Below are positions 1-9,399 of a DNA stretch of 64,000 bases, piece by piece. Position 1 is the stretch's first letter. Each line of letters starts with the position of its first letter. The stretch comes from Bacillota bacterium (GTDB lineage: Bacteria; Bacillota; Sulfobacillia; DUMF01). The position numbers and the translations under genes are program-made. The stretch spans positions 1 to 64,000 of the forward strand of contig DUMF01000029.1 of assembly GCA_012840015.1 (NCBI GenBank), written 5' to 3'. The notes beneath the pieces were generated by a model. It was not told the DNA's origin, did no database searches, and worked only from the letters and a program-made list of their open reading frames with translations.

Positions 1-239
1 CCTTGTTTTTCACCAAAGCCTAGAATAAAGTCCCCGCACCGTTTCTATCTACTTCGCTCTCTCACCAACTAAAACTTCACCAAATGTGTTTACTCCACCT
101 GTATCACATGTATCTGAACTTGCTCATAACGCGTTTGGCGTTAGAGCCTCTCAAGCGAAGACAGCCCTCCTGACTGGTTTAGTCCCACCTCGGTAGCTGG
201 CATGTGTGCGTTTATCCTCGCGGCCATTTCATTGGCTAC

Positions 240-1080
240 TTCTATCGCTGGCTATTTACTCTGCTCGATGAGCCAGCTTCTCTTCGTATCATTTCCTCCA
301 GCACTTCCCCGTACTCTATCAGCCCGGCAAGTTTTCCTTCGAATCGTTTGGCCATTGTATGAATCATTGCGGCAAGTCCATTATTTCCCCAGCTTCTGCC
401 GCGCTTTAACCGTCTGGAAAACTTGTTTACGCTGGACTCGGCGGCACCGTTTGCTTTCAGCCTAACACTATAATCGATCATTGCTTCTGAGTTCTTCTCT
501 AATTCCTGCCTTAGATCCGGTAAAGCCCGCCTTGATTGAATATCCCAGGTGTACATTAGCTAAAGATCCTCAACACTTCTTCAGGACAGTTGCCTTCCGG
601 TGCTTTCATCGCGGCTTTGCAGGCTTCAGGTGCTTCCCTCAAACATGTTTTCAGTTCCCTGACCAAACGAAACCGGTCAAACTGGTAGGTGGCTTTCGGA
701 AAATGCTCAATCCCCATCCGGATCCAACCTGTACGATCGCCGTTTATCACCACACCGTGTCGCTGAGATCTATCCCACTGTAAAGCTGCGGGCTTGCGGG
801 CCTCTTTCTTGTTCTTGCCTCCATGTTGCCGTGCTACCCACATCCCATCTGCTTCAACAAACAGTACTTTCACCTTCGGCTCGCCGCGCGGGTACTATCG
901 CTCTCCTTCAGCTTCCGCTTGATTTTCTCACTTTACCTCAAGAACACACCGCCTGATGGATTCGTGACGAACATCTTCAGACTATCTATCTTGAGCACTT
1001 CGGTACGATGGCCCCTCCACCGCCTGTTACACAGCTACCTGCTTCAACCCCAGCGCTTTCAAAAATAGCAACTATTCCAG
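240..1080 (-). pseudogene. ISLre2-family (UPF0236) transposase relic
   Basis: Minus-strand reading frames broken by stops and shifts together resemble an ISLre2/UPF0236 transposase. The clearest pieces are LFVEADGMWVARQ (about 830-870), typical of this family, and downstream segments with GWIRMGIEHFPKATYQFD and NKFSRRLKRGRSWGNNGL, which match the family's C-terminal half. No frame spans the usual ~450 residues and no intact N-terminus is visible, so the element is dead. Terminal inverted repeats were not found. The first 240 bases of the window show no gene. Confidence 0.7.
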
Positions 1081-1289
1081 CTCCAAGAAGGATATCCGAA
1101 CGCTTCCGTTGAATCCTGACATCACGAGATGTGTTCTCTCCTCAAGGTTGTTTGCTCACTTTGGTAACCTTCGGAGAGCAACCGTGTCGTTCCTTCTTTT
1201 TATGGGCGCCGACCCGATTAACTTTACTCATACTTCGCGTCAGTTGGTCTAGTCAGCCGCAGGCACTTTGATCAGTCGATCCAGTCGGG

Positions 1290-1733
1290 ATGAACGCGGC
1301 CGGCTCGACAGTGGTTAGCCGTAGGTTACGCGGGGCGTATCATGCACTCCAGTGGACAAGCTGTAGACGAAAGGGAACGGGCAAGACGAATGATTCACTG
1401 AGTTCGTGGGCATGGACGTATCGGAAGGGAAAAGGCAGCTTGGTCGCTACCGCAACAGTCGCCCGAGAATTCCCCGGGCTTATACCTGAATTCGATATGG
1501 GGCATGCAAAAACTAGTTTTCCCCAACCTGTCTACGGGTAATACCGTCTCGGTATAGAATAAAAAGCGGGTATGCACCCTCGTATGACAGCGACGGTATA
1601 GCGCCATTGCCGTGCATCGAATAGCGTTGCCATGATCCGTCAACAAGTCCTGGGGTTCGGACCGGTTCGAATTAAACTACAATGCGGTCAAATATAGCGG
1701 GCGTACACGGGGAGCCTTGGATGGCAAGGGTTG
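1290..1733 (+). pseudogene. Possible IS110-like transposase C-terminal relic and spacer
   Basis: A short plus-strand frame at 1290-1541 contains a stretch of the form RKGKGSLVATATVAREFPGLI, reminiscent of the C-terminal region of some IS110 transposases (AVAREL-type motif). Nothing N-terminal to it is recognisable and the frame ends early. 1081-1290 and 1542-1733 show no supported gene. The assignment is weak; the region may simply be non-coding debris beside the ISLre2 relic. Confidence 0.3.
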
Positions 1734-2687
1734 ATGATCGAAGTGAAGAACCTCGAAAGATCGCAGCGGACCAAGAAGATCGTATCGTTCGTCATCCTGA
1801 CCTACGCCGTAAGCTGGGGGATGGCTGCTGTGTTTTTCGTGTTTGGGGGTAGGTGGACCAGCCTAAGCGGCACGCTGGTGGCGGTTGCGTATATGTTTGT
1901 ACCGATGACCGTTGCCATAATCGTTCAAAAGGGCATCTACAAAGAGCCGGTGAAGGGACCGCTTGGAATCTCCTTTAAGTTGAACCGGTGGTTTCTAGTA
2001 GCCTGGGTTCTACCTCCCATCATAGCTTTTGGGACTTTCGGGGTAAGTCTGCTATTGCCCGGGGTGTCCTATTCTCCCGGAATGGAAGGTATGTTCGAAA
2101 GGTTCCGAGCTACCCTAAAGCCGGAACAGCTGGAAGTGATGCGACAACAGATAGCTGCTTCCCCGGTCCACCCCATCTGGATTGCCTTGGTACAAGGTCT
2201 CATTGCCGGCATTACGATTAATGCTGTAGCTGCGTTCGGAGAGGAACTCGGCTGGAGGGGGTTTCTGCAGAGGGAACTCAGCCTTATGGGGCTAGGGTTC
2301 TGGCGGTCGTCAGCACTGATAGGAATCATCTGGGGTATTTGGCACGCACCTCTCATTCTTCAAGGGCATAACTATCCACAGCATCCAGTTGCAGGCGTAT
2401 TCATGATGACGATAGGGACCTTGCTCATGACGCCGATTCTTAGCTATGTCAGGTTGAGGGCGAAATCGGTAATCGCAGCAGCCGTTTTCCATGGGAGCTT
2501 TAACGCTACTTACGGCCTGGCGATCATGAACGTCAAGGGCGGCAACGATTTGCTCACCGGCACCCTGGGGTTAGCCGGCTTTATATCTCTTGCGGCCGTC
2601 AACCTGGCACTGTTACTATACGACCGCTTCTTTGCAAAAGAACGGGTGACTGCGTTAATACCCGCCAATGAGTCGGATGAAGCTTGA
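1734..2687 (+). CDS. CPBP family intramembrane glutamic endopeptidase (CAAX protease-like)
   Basis: Polytopic membrane protein of 317 residues, with the CPBP/Abi signature EELGWRGFLQ near residue 168 (paired catalytic Glu followed by Arg) and a second motif WHAPLI about 35 residues later that supplies a metal or catalytic His. Family members are membrane-embedded proteases related to CAAX prenyl endopeptidase Rce1; in bacteria they process small peptides or give bacteriocin self-immunity. About eight hydrophobic segments are visible. ATG 1734 is preferred over the TTG at 1731, with AAGGG just upstream. The gene stands alone between transposon and pseudogene debris, so its substrate cannot be inferred. 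It is intact, unlike its neighbours. Confidence 0.85.
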   Translation: MIEVKNLERSQRTKKIVSFVILTYAVSWGMAAVFFVFGGRWTSLSGTLVAVAYMFVPMTVAIIVQKGIYKEPVKGPLGISFKLNRWFLVAWVLPPIIAFGTFGVSLLLPGVSYSPGMEGMFERFRATLKPEQLEVMRQQIAASPVHPIWIALVQGLIAGITINAVAAFGEELGWRGFLQRELSLMGLGFWRSSALIGIIWGIWHAPLILQGHNYPQHPVAGVFMMTIGTLLMTPILSYVRLRAKSVIAAAVFHGSFNATYGLAIMNVKGGNDLLTGTLGLAGFISLAAVNLALLLYDRFFAKERVTALIPANESDEA

Positions 2688-2799
2688 GTTACGCTTTAAG
2701 CTCGTCCTTTGGTTATCTTTTATGTTGGAATACCCATTACAACCGTGATCCTGGGTATCAAGAATCTCCTGGGATAGGGATGTCACGAATGAGGCTATA

Positions 2800-3390
2800 G
2801 CCCCGCCCGCCGTGGAAAAATCAACCAAGCGAAGATACCACTGGTGGTTGTGACGCGGGCCATCGCCAAGGGGGATTATTACATTGCGTATGTCGGTTCA
2901 GATGACAAAGAGGTAGGTCGTGTGTCGTGTGGCTGCTAACTACATAGCCACCAGACTCAATGAAAAGGGCAAAGTGGTCGAGATAACTGGTCAACCGGGA
3001 ACAAGCACCGCGAACGATCGCAGTGAAGGTTTCAATATGGTCAATCGTTGCGAGGCAGACTGCCAACTACAAGCGTGGGCAAGCCATGTCCGTCATGGAG
3101 AATATCCTGCAGAGCAATCCCAAGACAGATACCGTTTTTGCTGCAAACGATGAGATGTGGGGGAGCATTGCAGGCAATCCGAGCAGCTGGCCGGAAGAAC
3201 ATCATTGTAGTAGGTTGTAACGCTCAAAGAGATGCTCTTGAAGCCATTCAAAAGGGACCATGGCTGGCAGCATTACCTTTCCGCCGGAGACTGCGAAAGA
3301 AGGCTTGAAGATCGGGTTGGCTTATCCGAAGGGGCAACCTTACCCCAAGCAACTGATGCTTCCTATCGAGTTAGTTACGAAGGCGAACGT
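2800..3390 (+). pseudogene. Sugar ABC transporter substrate-binding protein fragment (frameshifted)
   Basis: Three frames must be joined to read a periplasmic ribose-type binding protein: YYIAYVGSDDKEVGR, then KVVEITGQPGTSTANDRSEGFN, then MENILQSNPKTDTVFAANDEM, then NIIVVGCNAQRDALEAIQKG and KEGLKIGLAYPKGQPYP. These follow the order found in the family (ligand-binding Asp/Arg region, hinge, C-terminal lobe). The N-terminal third with the signal peptide is missing and there are at least three frameshifts. The 3' end runs directly into a dihydrolipoamide dehydrogenase fragment around 3385-3400. Confidence 0.75.
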
Positions 3391-3981
3391 GCCCCTGCCA
3401 CGCGTGAACTGGGACTTGACAATGTGGGCGTGAAGAATGAGCGCGGCTGGATAAAGGTTGACGATAGGATGCGGACCAACGACCCTGATGTATACGCGGT
3501 AGGCGACGTGACCGGCGGGCCACTGCTTGCACACGTGGCGTCAGCTGAAGGAGTGGTCGCGGCGGAGAATATCATGGGCTGTGATTCAAGAATTGATCTG
3601 GGCTTTGTACCGTCGTGCGTTTATACTTCCCCCGAACTAGCCTGGGTCGGCATGACGGAGCCAGAGGCCAAGCAGAGATTCGGAGAAGTGCGAGTGGGTA
3701 AGCTTCCCCTTGAGGCATCCGGAAAAGCCCTCGCCATGGGGAAAGCCAGAGGGTTTGTTAAGGTGTTGGGGGATGCCAAGTATGGACAAATACTCGGCGT
3801 CCATATGGTGGGAGCTAATGTGACCGAAATGATCGCGGGTGCCGTCACTGCGATGCGACTTGAAGCGACTACAGATTTCCTCGGAAGCATAATATTTCCG
3901 CACCCCACAATTAGCGAGGCTATTATGGAAGCAGCGAAACTCGCTGCCGGAACGTCTCCATACGTAAGGAGCTTGGCGTGA
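3390..3981 (+). pseudogene. lpdA: Dihydrolipoyl dehydrogenase C-terminal fragment
   Basis: From about 3390 one open frame encodes roughly 195 residues matching the C-terminal half of the E3 flavoprotein: NAD-domain end, the FAD-contact motif YAVGDVTGGPLLAHVASAEG, then the dimerisation domain with YTSPELAWVGMTE and the HPTISEAI motif that carries the catalytic His-Glu pair. The N-terminal FAD Rossmann fold and the redox-active CxxxxC disulfide are absent, so it cannot act as an E3. The open frame runs on upstream into the sugar-binding-protein fragment, which makes an apparent chimera that is best read as a deletion junction. It sits 54 bases upstream of the oxidoreductase start. Confidence 0.8.
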
Positions 3982-4035
3982 GATGATTCCGGGCGGGCAG
4001 CAGTTTTTGAGAACGCATTTCACGGGGGGTTGAAA

Positions 4036-5916
4036 ATGAACGCTGGTTACGGTTATACTGGAAAGATTCTTTTGGTCGACCTAAGCTCCGGTACGATTGC
4101 CTCGGAGACACATGATGACGTTTTTTACCGGACTTATTTGGGCGGGAAAGGACTGGTAGGTTACTACCTATTGAGGGAGGTACCCCCCCGAGTTGACCCG
4201 CTGGGGCCTAAAAACGTACTCGTTTTCGCAACTGGCGTGCTGGCGGGTACCAATATGCCCGGCTTTTCGCGAGTTGTGATCGGGGCGAAATCGCCTCTGA
4301 CAGACGGGTATGGAGAGAGCGAAGTCGGTGGGTCATGGGGTGCAGAGCTGAAGAGGGCCGGTTTTGACGCAATCGTCATTAAGGGGGCAAGCTCCAAACC
4401 TGTATATCTAGAAATCGTTGACGGCTCTGCCCGGTTGGTTGACGCGAGCGAACTGTGGGGACTCTCCACGAGCGATGCGGAAGCCGAGATTGCCCGGCGC
4501 GTTCCAAAGAAGCCTGCTGTGATGAGCATAGGCCCTGCGGGAGAACGGCTCGTGAAATTCGCCTGCATAATGCAGGGCGATAGGAATGCCGCCGGGCGCG
4601 GCGGTCTTGGTGCCGTCATGGGCTCTAAGAAATTGAAAGCTATAGCGGTATCTGGATCCACGAAAGTGAAAGTCAAAAACCCCGACGGCCTCTCTAAGGT
4701 GACTTCCTGGTTTGCCCAGAACTTCCTTAAGAACGCCCCATCGGTGGCGTTGCATGAAGGAGGCACCGCGGGACTGATACCGGGACTGCAGGCGGCGTCG
4801 ATGCTACCAACCAAGAACTTCTCCCGTGGGCGTTTCGACGGGTGGGAAGGACTGGCGAAGCTCGGCCAGAAGTGGCTATACGAAACCAAAGGCCGCGGTT
4901 GCTGGGCGTGTCCCATTAGGTGCAAGAGGACATTTGAGGTCAAGGACGGCTCGGTGAAAACGATCAACGGGATGGCAGCCTGCCCCGAGTATGAGACAGT
5001 GGCCTCTTTCGGATCAAATCTGTGCATCGACGACCCTTTGACCGTCTTGAAAGCAAACGTATACTGCAACGAGATGGGCCTGGACACAATTTCGGCGGGG
5101 GTTACGATTGCCTTTGCGATGGAGTGCGTTGAGAAGGGACTCATCGACGATGGGGACTTGAGACGGCTTGAGGTGAAATTCGGCAATGCTTCATGCGTAT
5201 TGCCACTGCTTGAGTTGATCACCGACCGCAAGGGCATCGGGGACCTGCTCGCGGAGGGTTCGATGAGGGCGGCTTCTAGAATTGGGATGGGTGCTGAGGT
5301 GTTTGCAATGCATGTCAAAGGCCAGGAGCTGCCCATGCACGATCCTCGGGGTAAGACCGGGGTGGGCATGGGGTATGCTCTTGCAGACTATGGCGCCGAT
5401 CACATGACCGCGGCCCACGACCCGCTGTTTGCAAAGGCTGGGAGCTACGGCCTGCAAACCTGTGCTCCACTCGGGCTGCTGGAGCCCGTGGATCCACTTA
5501 GCTTAAACGCAGATAAGGTACGCCTTTACCTATACCTGGAGATGTGGTGGGATGCATTGAAATGCCTGGGGGCCTGCTTCTTCTGCGTGGTTCCGAGGGG
5601 CTTGCTGCCTGTACCGATGGTGGTGGAAGCTGTAGCGGCTGGAACCGGTTGGGACGTCAGCCTGTGGGAAATCATGAAGGCGGGCGAACGGGCAGGGTGC
5701 ATGGCGAGGGCATTCAACACCCGCGAAGGATACGGCGCTGAAAGAGACCAGATCCCGGCGAGACTATTTGAGTCTAACGGCAACTATCCCGGCATCAGTA
5801 AGGAACGGTTTGACGCCGCTATACGGCAGTATTATAAAATGAGAGGGTGGGACCCCGTGAGCGGCGCCCCGTCGCGCGCCAAGCTGGACGAACTCGGTTT
5901 ATACTGGGTCTCTTGA
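4036..5916 (+). CDS. aor: Aldehyde:ferredoxin oxidoreductase (tungsten enzyme)
   Basis: This 626-residue protein is full length for the AOR family, which oxidises aldehydes to carboxylates with ferredoxin as acceptor, using a tungsten bis-pterin and one [4Fe-4S] cluster. The N-terminal domain begins GYTGKILLVDLSSG and carries the pterin-binding YLGGKGL and GESEVGGSWGAELK stretches. The cluster motif CxxCxxxC lies at C289, C292 and C296 (GCWACPIRC), and a later Cys-rich stretch (CLGACFFC, near residue 510) supplies the fourth ligand. ATG 4036 sits behind a G-rich ribosome site; TTG 4030 is an in-frame alternative. It is followed 32 bases later by a MoaD-like protein, as is common for this family. 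The physiological aldehyde cannot be told from sequence. Confidence 0.93.
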   Translation: MNAGYGYTGKILLVDLSSGTIASETHDDVFYRTYLGGKGLVGYYLLREVPPRVDPLGPKNVLVFATGVLAGTNMPGFSRVVIGAKSPLTDGYGESEVGGSWGAELKRAGFDAIVIKGASSKPVYLEIVDGSARLVDASELWGLSTSDAEAEIARRVPKKPAVMSIGPAGERLVKFACIMQGDRNAAGRGGLGAVMGSKKLKAIAVSGSTKVKVKNPDGLSKVTSWFAQNFLKNAPSVALHEGGTAGLIPGLQAASMLPTKNFSRGRFDGWEGLAKLGQKWLYETKGRGCWACPIRCKRTFEVKDGSVKTINGMAACPEYETVASFGSNLCIDDPLTVLKANVYCNEMGLDTISAGVTIAFAMECVEKGLIDDGDLRRLEVKFGNASCVLPLLELITDRKGIGDLLAEGSMRAASRIGMGAEVFAMHVKGQELPMHDPRGKTGVGMGYALADYGADHMTAAHDPLFAKAGSYGLQTCAPLGLLEPVDPLSLNADKVRLYLYLEMWWDALKCLGACFFCVVPRGLLPVPMVVEAVAAGTGWDVSLWEIMKAGERAGCMARAFNTREGYGAERDQIPARLFESNGNYPGISKERFDAAIRQYYKMRGWDPVSGAPSRAKLDELGLYWVS

Positions 5917-5948
5917 ACAGGGTTTTCAGGAGTCTGAAGGGAGAAGAA

Positions 5949-6179
5949 ATGAAAGCTATTGTTCGACTTATGGGCGGCCTTCACGCCCTTGAGCCTCATG
6001 GCAGAAATGAAGTCACGGTGACCGCGGAGGGGCTGACGATCCAGCGGGTGCTGGAGCGGTTGAGCTTGCCGGTAAACTATGTGTATTTGGTGTTAGTCAA
6101 CGGTGGCACTGCCGCCATCGAGCATGTGCTTCGCGATGGAGACACGGTGGAAGTCTACCCGCCGATCTGCGGTGGATGA
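5949..6179 (+). CDS. MoaD/ThiS-like ubiquitin-fold sulfur carrier
   Basis: A 76-residue protein with the beta-grasp fold pattern of MoaD/ThiS: an early strand (MKAIVRLMGG), a central VLERL helix, LVNGG, and a C-terminal DGDTVEVYPPICGG ending in the Gly-Gly needed for adenylation and thiocarboxylation. In the cell it would donate sulfur to molybdopterin/tungstopterin precursor. Its place directly after the tungsten oxidoreductase suggests a dedicated pterin-sulfur carrier for that enzyme. ATG 5949 follows GGGAGAAG; a longer frame starting inside the upstream gene lacks a ribosome site. No MoaE, MoeB or MoaA gene is in the window, so the partner enzymes must be elsewhere. Confidence 0.85.
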   Translation: MKAIVRLMGGLHALEPHGRNEVTVTAEGLTIQRVLERLSLPVNYVYLVLVNGGTAAIEHVLRDGDTVEVYPPICGG

Positions 6180-6974
6180 TCTTAACACGGATGCGTTCAC
6201 CTCGTCCATGCTAGGGGCTACCTTCCGAGCTTCCTGCAGGTGGGCAAGTTGAACTCATCGGGAGCGAGAAACGTTTCTACAAAGACGACTCTTTTTCTCC
6301 GGTTTCAGGTACTAACCTGTGGTGAGCACGTTCGTCCCGGCGGTGCAGGACCTTAGTAATACCAAGCAGTAGCTTCTCGATGGTGCGGAGTGTGGTGTCT
6401 GTCGTCCGCAGGTAGGTCTCGGCTGGACCCGACGGACATCCCAACCGCTGCTGGTAGTGGCCAGGAATGGGGCGGGATATCTATTCATCGTCGAGCCACC
6501 TGCCTAACTTGGCAAGGTTCTCCGGTAAGTCATTGGGGTCGCTTGAGCTGCTTCCCTCTTGCGAAGCCGTAACATGATGCCTCGCCTCTGCAGAGAATCG
6601 CCTGCTGCCGCCGAACCATGGCCGTCAATTGGATTCCTTTTTCGGCAGGTCTTGGTTTGTACTATAACCATTCACCCGTGTAACCGGAACCTTTAGCCTA
6701 TATGGTTTTCAAGGTACAAAGGGCCCTTCTTCAGCAGATACTTAAGTGAGCATCGCTGTGACGCCACCGGGATGAGGAGCTAACCTCACTGCAGCCTTTG
6801 TCTTGTAGACGAGTTTATTCTCCTGCTAAATGAGCCAATATTCTTGAACTAATATTCTTGAAGGAGAATGCAAGATTTTGCCTAATCTTTGTTTATAGGG
6901 ATTTGTTCAGACCGGTGTTTTCCAAGTACTGAACCATAAAAACGCTCGAAGTTTAAGAAAGGTTGGGGTGACTG
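6180..6974. other. 795-base gap with degenerate coding-like minus-strand stretches
   Basis: No intact gene is supported. On the minus strand, short stretches of about 25-40 residues between 6200 and 6650 have protein-like composition (for example one with AETYLRTTDTTLRTIEKLL) but are split by stops and frame changes, which suggests an eroded gene I cannot name. Near the right end lies a tandem 12-base repeat (see separate entry) and the ribosome site AAAGG of the following binding-protein gene. Confidence 0.4.
6837..6862 (+). promoter_or_regulatory. Tandem 12-bp direct repeat upstream of the amino acid ABC operon
   Basis: AATATTCTTGAA occurs at 6837-6848 and again at 6851-6862, a period of 14 bases. 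It lies 110-140 bases before the binding-protein start, where an operator or activator site would be expected. No regulator is known for it; the GntR gene at 10174 is the nearest candidate regulator, but a link is only inference. Confidence 0.4.
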
Positions 6975-7820
6975 ATGAAGAAGAGATGTATCTTTATGCT
7001 AATCGCGGTTTTGACATTGTCCCTGATCGTGGTGGGGTGTGCCCAAAAGGCTGAGGCTCCAAAGACTGAAGCTCCGGCTCAGAAGGCTCCCCAGAGTGCG
7101 GAAGGTGAGAAGGCTGCCCCCAAACGGAAGCTGATCGCTGTAGGCGAGGCAACATTCGCGCCGTTTGAGTTCGTAGATACCAACACGGGGAAGCCTACGG
7201 GGTTTGACGTGGAGCTAATCCAGGCGATAGCTGAAGCGTCCGGGTTTGAAGTAGAGTATAAGAACCTCGATTGGAACAGCCTCATACCCGCGCTGAAAAA
7301 CAAGGAGGCAGACCTGGTAGTATCGGGCATGACCATCACTGATGAACGGGCGCTTGAGGTGACCTTCTCAGATCCTTACTTTACTTCCGGACAGGCGTGG
7401 GCAGTGAAAGAAGGTTCGCCCATTAAGACGCTGAACGACCTGTCTGGTAAGAAGGTCGCTGTGCAGATTAACACTACAGGCGACTACGCCGCTCAGAAGA
7501 TTGACAAGAAGTTTAAGGACGAAAAGAAGCCCGGCCTGAACATCAAGCGACTCAAGAATGCAGCTGATGTTTTCAACGAGCTCAAAGCGGGCGGCGTAGA
7601 TTGCATTATTTCTGATTTGCCCGTAATTCGCGAATACCTCAAGAACCACCCCGAGGATAAACTCCTCATCCCAGAGCCTGCCTTTACCGTTGAGTACTAC
7701 GGGATTGCCATGCGTAAAGAGGATAAAGACATTCACGAGCTCATCAACAAGGGCTTGGCTAAGGTAAAGGCCAGTGGGAAATACGATAGTCTGTACGAGA
7801 AGTATTTTGGTAAGCAATGA
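6975..7820 (+). CDS. Polar amino acid ABC transporter substrate-binding lipoprotein
   Basis: Family 3 solute-binding protein (SBP_bac_3) of 281 residues. The signal peptide ends in lipobox VVGC with the lipidated Cys at 22, followed by a low-complexity Ala/Pro/Lys linker to about residue 50. The mature domain shows the classical FAPFEFVDTNTGKPTGFDVEL opening, DLVVSGMTITDERA and FSDPYF in order; these line the amino acid pocket. It captures the amino acid outside the membrane for the permease and ATPase encoded just downstream. ATG 6975 follows AAAGGTTGGGG. A strong hairpin separates it from the permease, so it may be made in excess over the membrane parts. The exact ligand (Gln, Arg, His, cystine) is not decidable. 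Confidence 0.92.
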   Translation: MKKRCIFMLIAVLTLSLIVVGCAQKAEAPKTEAPAQKAPQSAEGEKAAPKRKLIAVGEATFAPFEFVDTNTGKPTGFDVELIQAIAEASGFEVEYKNLDWNSLIPALKNKEADLVVSGMTITDERALEVTFSDPYFTSGQAWAVKEGSPIKTLNDLSGKKVAVQINTTGDYAAQKIDKKFKDEKKPGLNIKRLKNAADVFNELKAGGVDCIISDLPVIREYLKNHPEDKLLIPEPAFTVEYYGIAMRKEDKDIHELINKGLAKVKASGKYDSLYEKYFGKQ

Positions 7821-7893
7821 AACTTGCGAGGCACCGGTCAGTTTCAAGCATACCTGTGCAGCCGTATGAATCGGTAGTAGCGCTTGGAGCGAC

Positions 7894-7923
7894 AGCACCC
7901 GGGGATTCCCGCGCCCGGGTGCT
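7894..7923 (+). terminator. Intercistronic hairpin between binding protein and permease genes
   Basis: Perfect 10-bp inverted repeat AGCACCCGGG (7894-7903) and CCCGGGTGCT (7914-7923) with a 10-base loop. No U tract follows, so it is more likely a partial terminator or an mRNA-stabilising stem that keeps the upstream binding-protein message abundant, as known for other ABC operons. Confidence 0.6.
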
Positions 7924-7947
7924 TCGCCATCGGAACCATTGGGGGGT

Positions 7948-8625
7948 TTGGCTTTGGCCTTGGATTTGAACTTGGATGTTGCTCTAAAGTACCTGCCATT
8001 CCTTCTTACCGGCGTCAGCACTACATTCGAGTATACTGCACTGTCTTTCATCTTCGGCTGCATCTTGGGCCTTCTCATCGCCCTGGGCCGCATAAGCAAA
8101 AGCGCAGTATTCAGAACACCGTGCCTTGCATATATCGATTTCATTCGGGGCACTCCACTTCTGGCTCAGATCTACCTGATCCACTTTGGCTTTCCTCAGA
8201 TTTTCGGATACAAGCCGGTGGGATATATCGATGCCCTTGTGGCGCTTAGCCTGAACTCGGCGGCGTACATGGCCGAAATTTATCGTGCTGGCATAGAGTC
8301 TATAGACCGTGGGCAAATGGAAGCAGCTCGTTCTCTGGGTATGACGTACGGCCAGGCTATGAGGTATGTGATTTTGCCCCAAGCTTTTCGTCGAGTCATA
8401 CCTCCTATGGGAAACGAGTTCATCGCCTTACTTAAAGAATCATCTTTGGTGTCAGTGATCGGCATGGAGGACCTCATGATGAAATCGAACATGATGGCGG
8501 GCCGCAGTTTTCGTGCCTTTGAGGCCTATTTCACTTCGGCACTGATTTATTTGGCCTTGACCCTCACGTTTACGCGACTGCTGGGGAGGATCGAGAGGAG
8601 GATGAAAACCGATGGTCGAAGTTAG
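7948..8625 (+). CDS. Polar amino acid ABC transporter permease
   Basis: Inner-membrane permease of the HisM/GlnP type (about 225 residues). It has five or so membrane helices and the EAA loop ([22 protein letters not shown]) that contacts the ATPase. The segment [17 protein letters not shown] starts the conserved domain and [14 protein letters not shown] is the typical HisM signature. TTG 7948 is favoured because it follows a GGGGGG run; another TTG lies at 7939. A single permease gene is present, so the channel is probably a homodimer. It overlaps the ATPase gene by 14 bases. Confidence 0.9.
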   Translation: MALALDLNLDVALKYLPFLLTGVSTTFEYTALSFIFGCILGLLIALGRISKSAVFRTPCLAYIDFIRGTPLLAQIYLIHFGFPQIFGYKPVGYIDALVALSLNSAAYMAEIYRAGIESIDRGQMEAARSLGMTYGQAMRYVILPQAFRRVIPPMGNEFIALLKESSLVSVIGMEDLMMKSNMMAGRSFRAFEAYFTSALIYLALTLTFTRLLGRIERRMKTDGRS

Positions 8626-9334
8626 AAACCTCCATAAGAAATTCGGTGAGTTACACGTTTTGAAAGGGCTGAACGTGGAGGTCAAGAAAGGCGAAGTGCT
8701 GGTTATCATAGGCCCTAGCGGTTCAGGTAAGAGCACGTTCTTGCGATGTCTGAACCATCTCGAGCTACCCACAGAGGGTGAAGTCATAATCGACGGAGTG
8801 AATCTTGAAGACAGGCGTACCAACATCAACCACGTCCGGCGGTGGGTGGGTATGGTATTTCAGCACTTCAACCTGTTCCCTCATCTTACGGCGCTTCAGA
8901 ATATCACTCTCGCGCCTACTAAAGTGCTCGGAATGGCGGAAGAAGATGCCAAGCGGGAGGGGATGGAACTCCTCCGCAAGGTAGGACTCCGGGATAAGGC
9001 TGACGCGTATCCGGAGCAGCTTTCAGGTGGGCAAAAGCAGCGCGTGGCGATAGCGAGGGCTCTCGCGATGAAACCTAAGCTCATGTTATTCGATGAGCCC
9101 ACGTCGGCGCTGGACCCGGAGATGATCGGCGAGGTGCTGGAAGTAATGCGGAACCTGGCTATGGAAGGGATGACCATGATCGTGGTCAGCCACGAGATGG
9201 GCTTCGCGAGAGAGGTAGCAGACCGGATTATGCTCCTGGCTGACGGCGTAATAGTGGAGGAGGGCAGCCCGAAGCAATTCTTTACTAACCCGCGCCAAGA
9301 AAGGACGAAGTTGTTCCTCAGTAAGATACTATAA
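8612..9334 (+). CDS. glnQ: Polar amino acid ABC transporter ATP-binding protein
   Basis: A 240-residue ATPase of the GlnQ/HisP family that powers the importer. Walker [10 protein letters not shown] is near residue 35, the ABC signature LSGGQKQR is near 135, Walker [15 protein letters not shown] follows, and the switch His is in VVSHEMGFA. Its ATG lies inside the end of the permease gene, which indicates translational coupling. The operon therefore has the order binding protein, permease, ATPase. GlnQ is used as a family name; the transported amino acid is unknown. Confidence 0.93.
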   Translation: MVEVRNLHKKFGELHVLKGLNVEVKKGEVLVIIGPSGSGKSTFLRCLNHLELPTEGEVIIDGVNLEDRRTNINHVRRWVGMVFQHFNLFPHLTALQNITLAPTKVLGMAEEDAKREGMELLRKVGLRDKADAYPEQLSGGQKQRVAIARALAMKPKLMLFDEPTSALDPEMIGEVLEVMRNLAMEGMTMIVVSHEMGFAREVADRIMLLADGVIVEEGSPKQFFTNPRQERTKLFLSKIL

Positions 9335-9399
9335 AGGCGAGGAGGAAGACCCTCGATCTGAACGACGGCTCCGTGCCCCCATCACCGGGAGGGTTGGAT

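Noticed and set aside
4164-5369. 401-codon minus-strand frame across the aldehyde oxidoreductase
   Set aside because: Antisense shadow of a well-defined enzyme; Ser/Pro-rich with no motif.
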